Shown: positions 5,964 through 6,983 of the stretch, one piece after another
Numbering within the stretch: the stretch's first letter is position 1
Layout of the letters: the number at the start of each line of letters is the position of its first letter
DNA from: Planctomycetaceae bacterium
GTDB lineage: Bacteria; Planctomycetota; Planctomycetia; Pirellulales; UBA1268
Direction of reading: 5' to 3'
Assembly (NCBI GenBank): GCA_003488325.1
Contig: DNLZ01000461.1
Coordinates: 2,776 to 9,758, forward strand
Length of the DNA stretch: 6,983 nucleotides
Program-made: the position numbers and the translations under genes
Notes under the pieces: generated by a model
Databases searched by the model: none
What the model was told of the DNA's origin: nothing
The model's input: the letters and a program-made list of their open reading frames with translations, nothing else

Positions 5964-6111
5964 CGATGGCGGTTCATCCGGGGAAGCATTGCGTCAGATG
6001 CGAGGCGGACCGACGGACGGACCGTACGCTCCACCGATTCTTGTCGGCCCTCGGCACCCCGACTAGACTCGATCGGACCGAATCGGTTTTTCGCGTGTCC
6101 GGACGTGCTGC
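5964..6111. promoter_or_regulatory. Divergent intergenic region between the propeller gene and the cystathionine gamma-synthase gene
   Basis: This 148-base gap must hold promoters in both directions. It contains the inverted repeat ACCGATTC (6033-6040) / GAATCGGT (6080-6087), followed on the plus strand by a run of five T (6087-6091). Inside it, GTCGG (6043-6047) can pair with CCGAC (6059-6063). A perfect palindrome GTCCGGAC lies at 6097-6104, just before the plus-strand start codon. No known riboswitch was recognised. Confidence 0.45.
6041..6069 (+). promoter_or_regulatory. Candidate sigma-70-type promoter for the cystathionine gamma-synthase gene
   Basis: TTGTCG (6041-6046) and TAGACT (6064-6069) each match four of six bases of the -35 and -10 consensus and are separated by exactly 17 bases. 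The start would be near 6076, giving a leader of about 36 bases before the ATG at 6112. This is modest evidence in a G+C-rich genome. Confidence 0.3.
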
Positions 6112-6983
6112 ATGCCCCCGAAGAATGCCGTCGAGCCGACCGACGCAACGGCTCCGGCGATGGGTGCTGGCGTCGGCCCGATTCGTCAACCCGGCCCCTC
6201 GACCACCGCGGTGCATGCCGGCGAGGCGAGGGAGAAGCCCGGCTTCGCGATCACCGACCCGATCTTCGCCGCGTCGACCTACACGTTCGCGAGCACCCGC
6301 GCGATCATCGATTTCCTGGAGGAGGAGCAGCCGCGCGAGGAGTACGGCCGCTACGGCAATCCCGGCGAAAAGGTGGTGGAACGGAAGCTCGCCGAACTCG
6401 ACCGGGGCGAGGATGCCGTGCTGTTCGCGACCGGAATGGCGGCCCTGGTCGGCGTCCTCATGCCGCATGTCAGCGCGGGCGACGAGATCGTCTTCTTCGA
6501 CGAGTGCTACCACCGCAGCCGCGAGTTCTGCCGGCGACACCTCACGCGATTCGGCGTGGGATTCCGTGAGGTGGCGACGTGCGACTACGACGCGATGGAG
6601 GCGGCGATCACGCCCCGGACGCGGTTCCTCGTGAGCGAGTCGCCGACGAATCCCCACCTGAGCATCATCGACGCGGAACGCTTCGCCGACATCGGCCGGC
6701 GGCACGGCGTGCTGACGCTCATCGACGCCACGCTCTGCACGCCGCACAACCTCCGACCGCTCGAGGCGGGGGTCGATCTCGTCCTGCACTCGGCCACGAA
6801 ATACCTGGGTGGCCACAACGACCTGCTCGCCGGGGCGGTGATCGGCTCCCGCGACCACCTCGAACCGGTCCGCCGTCTGCGGGGCATCATGGGGAGCGTG
6901 AATTCCCCGCACAACGCCTACCTCCTCGAGCGCGGTCTCAAGACGCTCGCCCTGCGGATGGACCGCCACAACGCCAACGGCCT
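6112..6983 (+). CDS. Cystathionine gamma-synthase-type PLP enzyme (Cys/Met metabolism family), 3' end outside the window
   Basis: The first 290 residues of a fold-type I, PLP-dependent transsulfuration enzyme; the frame stays open to the end of the window. It probably joins an activated homoserine ester to cysteine, making cystathionine for methionine synthesis in the cytoplasm. Motifs: EYGRYGNPG (77-85), the phosphate-binding ATGMAAL (106-112), ESPTNP (176-181), the cofactor-ring Asp205 in LIDATLCTP, and HSATKYLGGHND (226-237) with the Schiff-base Lys230. GHNDLLAG followed by SPHNAYLLERGLKTLALR recalls the plant cystathionine gamma-synthase more than E. coli MetB. Unusually, the NPT of the family is NPG here. 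The first ATG after the in-frame stop TAG (6064-6066) is at 6112; a second in-frame ATG at 6160 is possible, and the first 20 or so residues are low-complexity. Neither has a clear ribosome binding site. O-acylhomoserine sulfhydrylase or a C-S lyase are alternatives. Confidence 0.88.
   Translation, partial: MPPKNAVEPTDATAPAMGAGVGPIRQPGPSTTAVHAGEAREKPGFAITDPIFAASTYTFASTRAIIDFLEEEQPREEYGRYGNPGEKVVERKLAELDRGEDAVLFATGMAALVGVLMPHVSAGDEIVFFDECYHRSREFCRRHLTRFGVGFREVATCDYDAMEAAITPRTRFLVSESPTNPHLSIIDAERFADIGRRHGVLTLIDATLCTPHNLRPLEAGVDLVLHSATKYLGGHNDLLAGAVIGSRDHLEPVRRLRGIMGSVNSPHNAYLLERGLKTLALRMDRHNANG

Noticed and set aside
6006..6080. Three copies of the self-complementary heptamer CGGACCG (6006-6012, 6018-6024, 6074-6080) as possible operators
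   Set aside because: The same heptamer also occurs several times inside the propeller coding region (for example 5102-5108 and 5520-5526), so it is common in this sequence and not specific to the intergenic region.
4623..6569. A 648-codon plus-strand open frame running across the propeller gene and into the cystathionine gamma-synthase gene
   Set aside because: The product is Arg/Pro/Gly-rich with no domain. It overlaps two well-supported genes, one on each strand, and is a composition artefact.

Overview
This is a G+C-rich bacterial window (about two-thirds G+C by eye). It carries ordinary housekeeping genes plus one lineage-flavoured pair. The best taxonomic hint is the large minus-strand protein, a PQQ-like beta-propeller with an N-terminal membrane anchor and a degenerate 'WPQFRGP'-like entry motif (FPRFLGP). 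That style of protein is very common in Planctomycetota, so a planctomycete is the most likely source. This is inference from protein style, not a measured phylogeny.

Layout. (1) 1-1480, plus strand: the 3' part of pabB (aminodeoxychorismate synthase, chorismate-binding subunit) and the complete glutamine amidotransferase subunit pabA. They overlap by ATGA and together make the folate precursor aminodeoxychorismate. (2) 1481-1795: a 315-base regulatory gap with hairpin-forming repeats, helically phased A-tracts and a full-consensus sigma-54 (RpoN) promoter at 1677-1692. (3) 1796-3313, plus strand: an AmtB/Rh-family ammonium transporter with a signal peptide, twin-histidine pore and conserved C-terminal tail. 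The sigma-54 promoter implies nitrogen-responsive transcription. (4) 3314-3480: a convergent intergenic region with two strong hairpins, the second a classic Rho-independent terminator. (5) 3481-5963, minus strand: a two-gene operon. The upstream gene encodes a triple-membrane-span PQQ-like beta-propeller protein. The downstream gene encodes a classical-fold SDR whose active site is degenerate (Phe in place of the catalytic Tyr, no Ser at the usual place). The two are joined by an ATGA stop/start overlap. (6) 5964-6111: a short divergent promoter region with a candidate sigma-70 promoter and a terminator-like inverted repeat. (7) 6112 to the window end, plus strand: a 3'-truncated PLP-dependent cystathionine gamma-synthase-type enzyme whose sequence resembles the plant enzyme.

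How the genes fit together. pabBA serves folate synthesis. amtB serves ammonium uptake under nitrogen limitation, and glutamine is also the amino donor for PabA, but the sigma-54 promoter lies after pabA, so the two units look separately transcribed. The cystathionine gamma-synthase serves methionine synthesis. The propeller/SDR pair has no assignable pathway and is the least explained unit here. I see no mobile element, CRISPR array, tRNA or rRNA.
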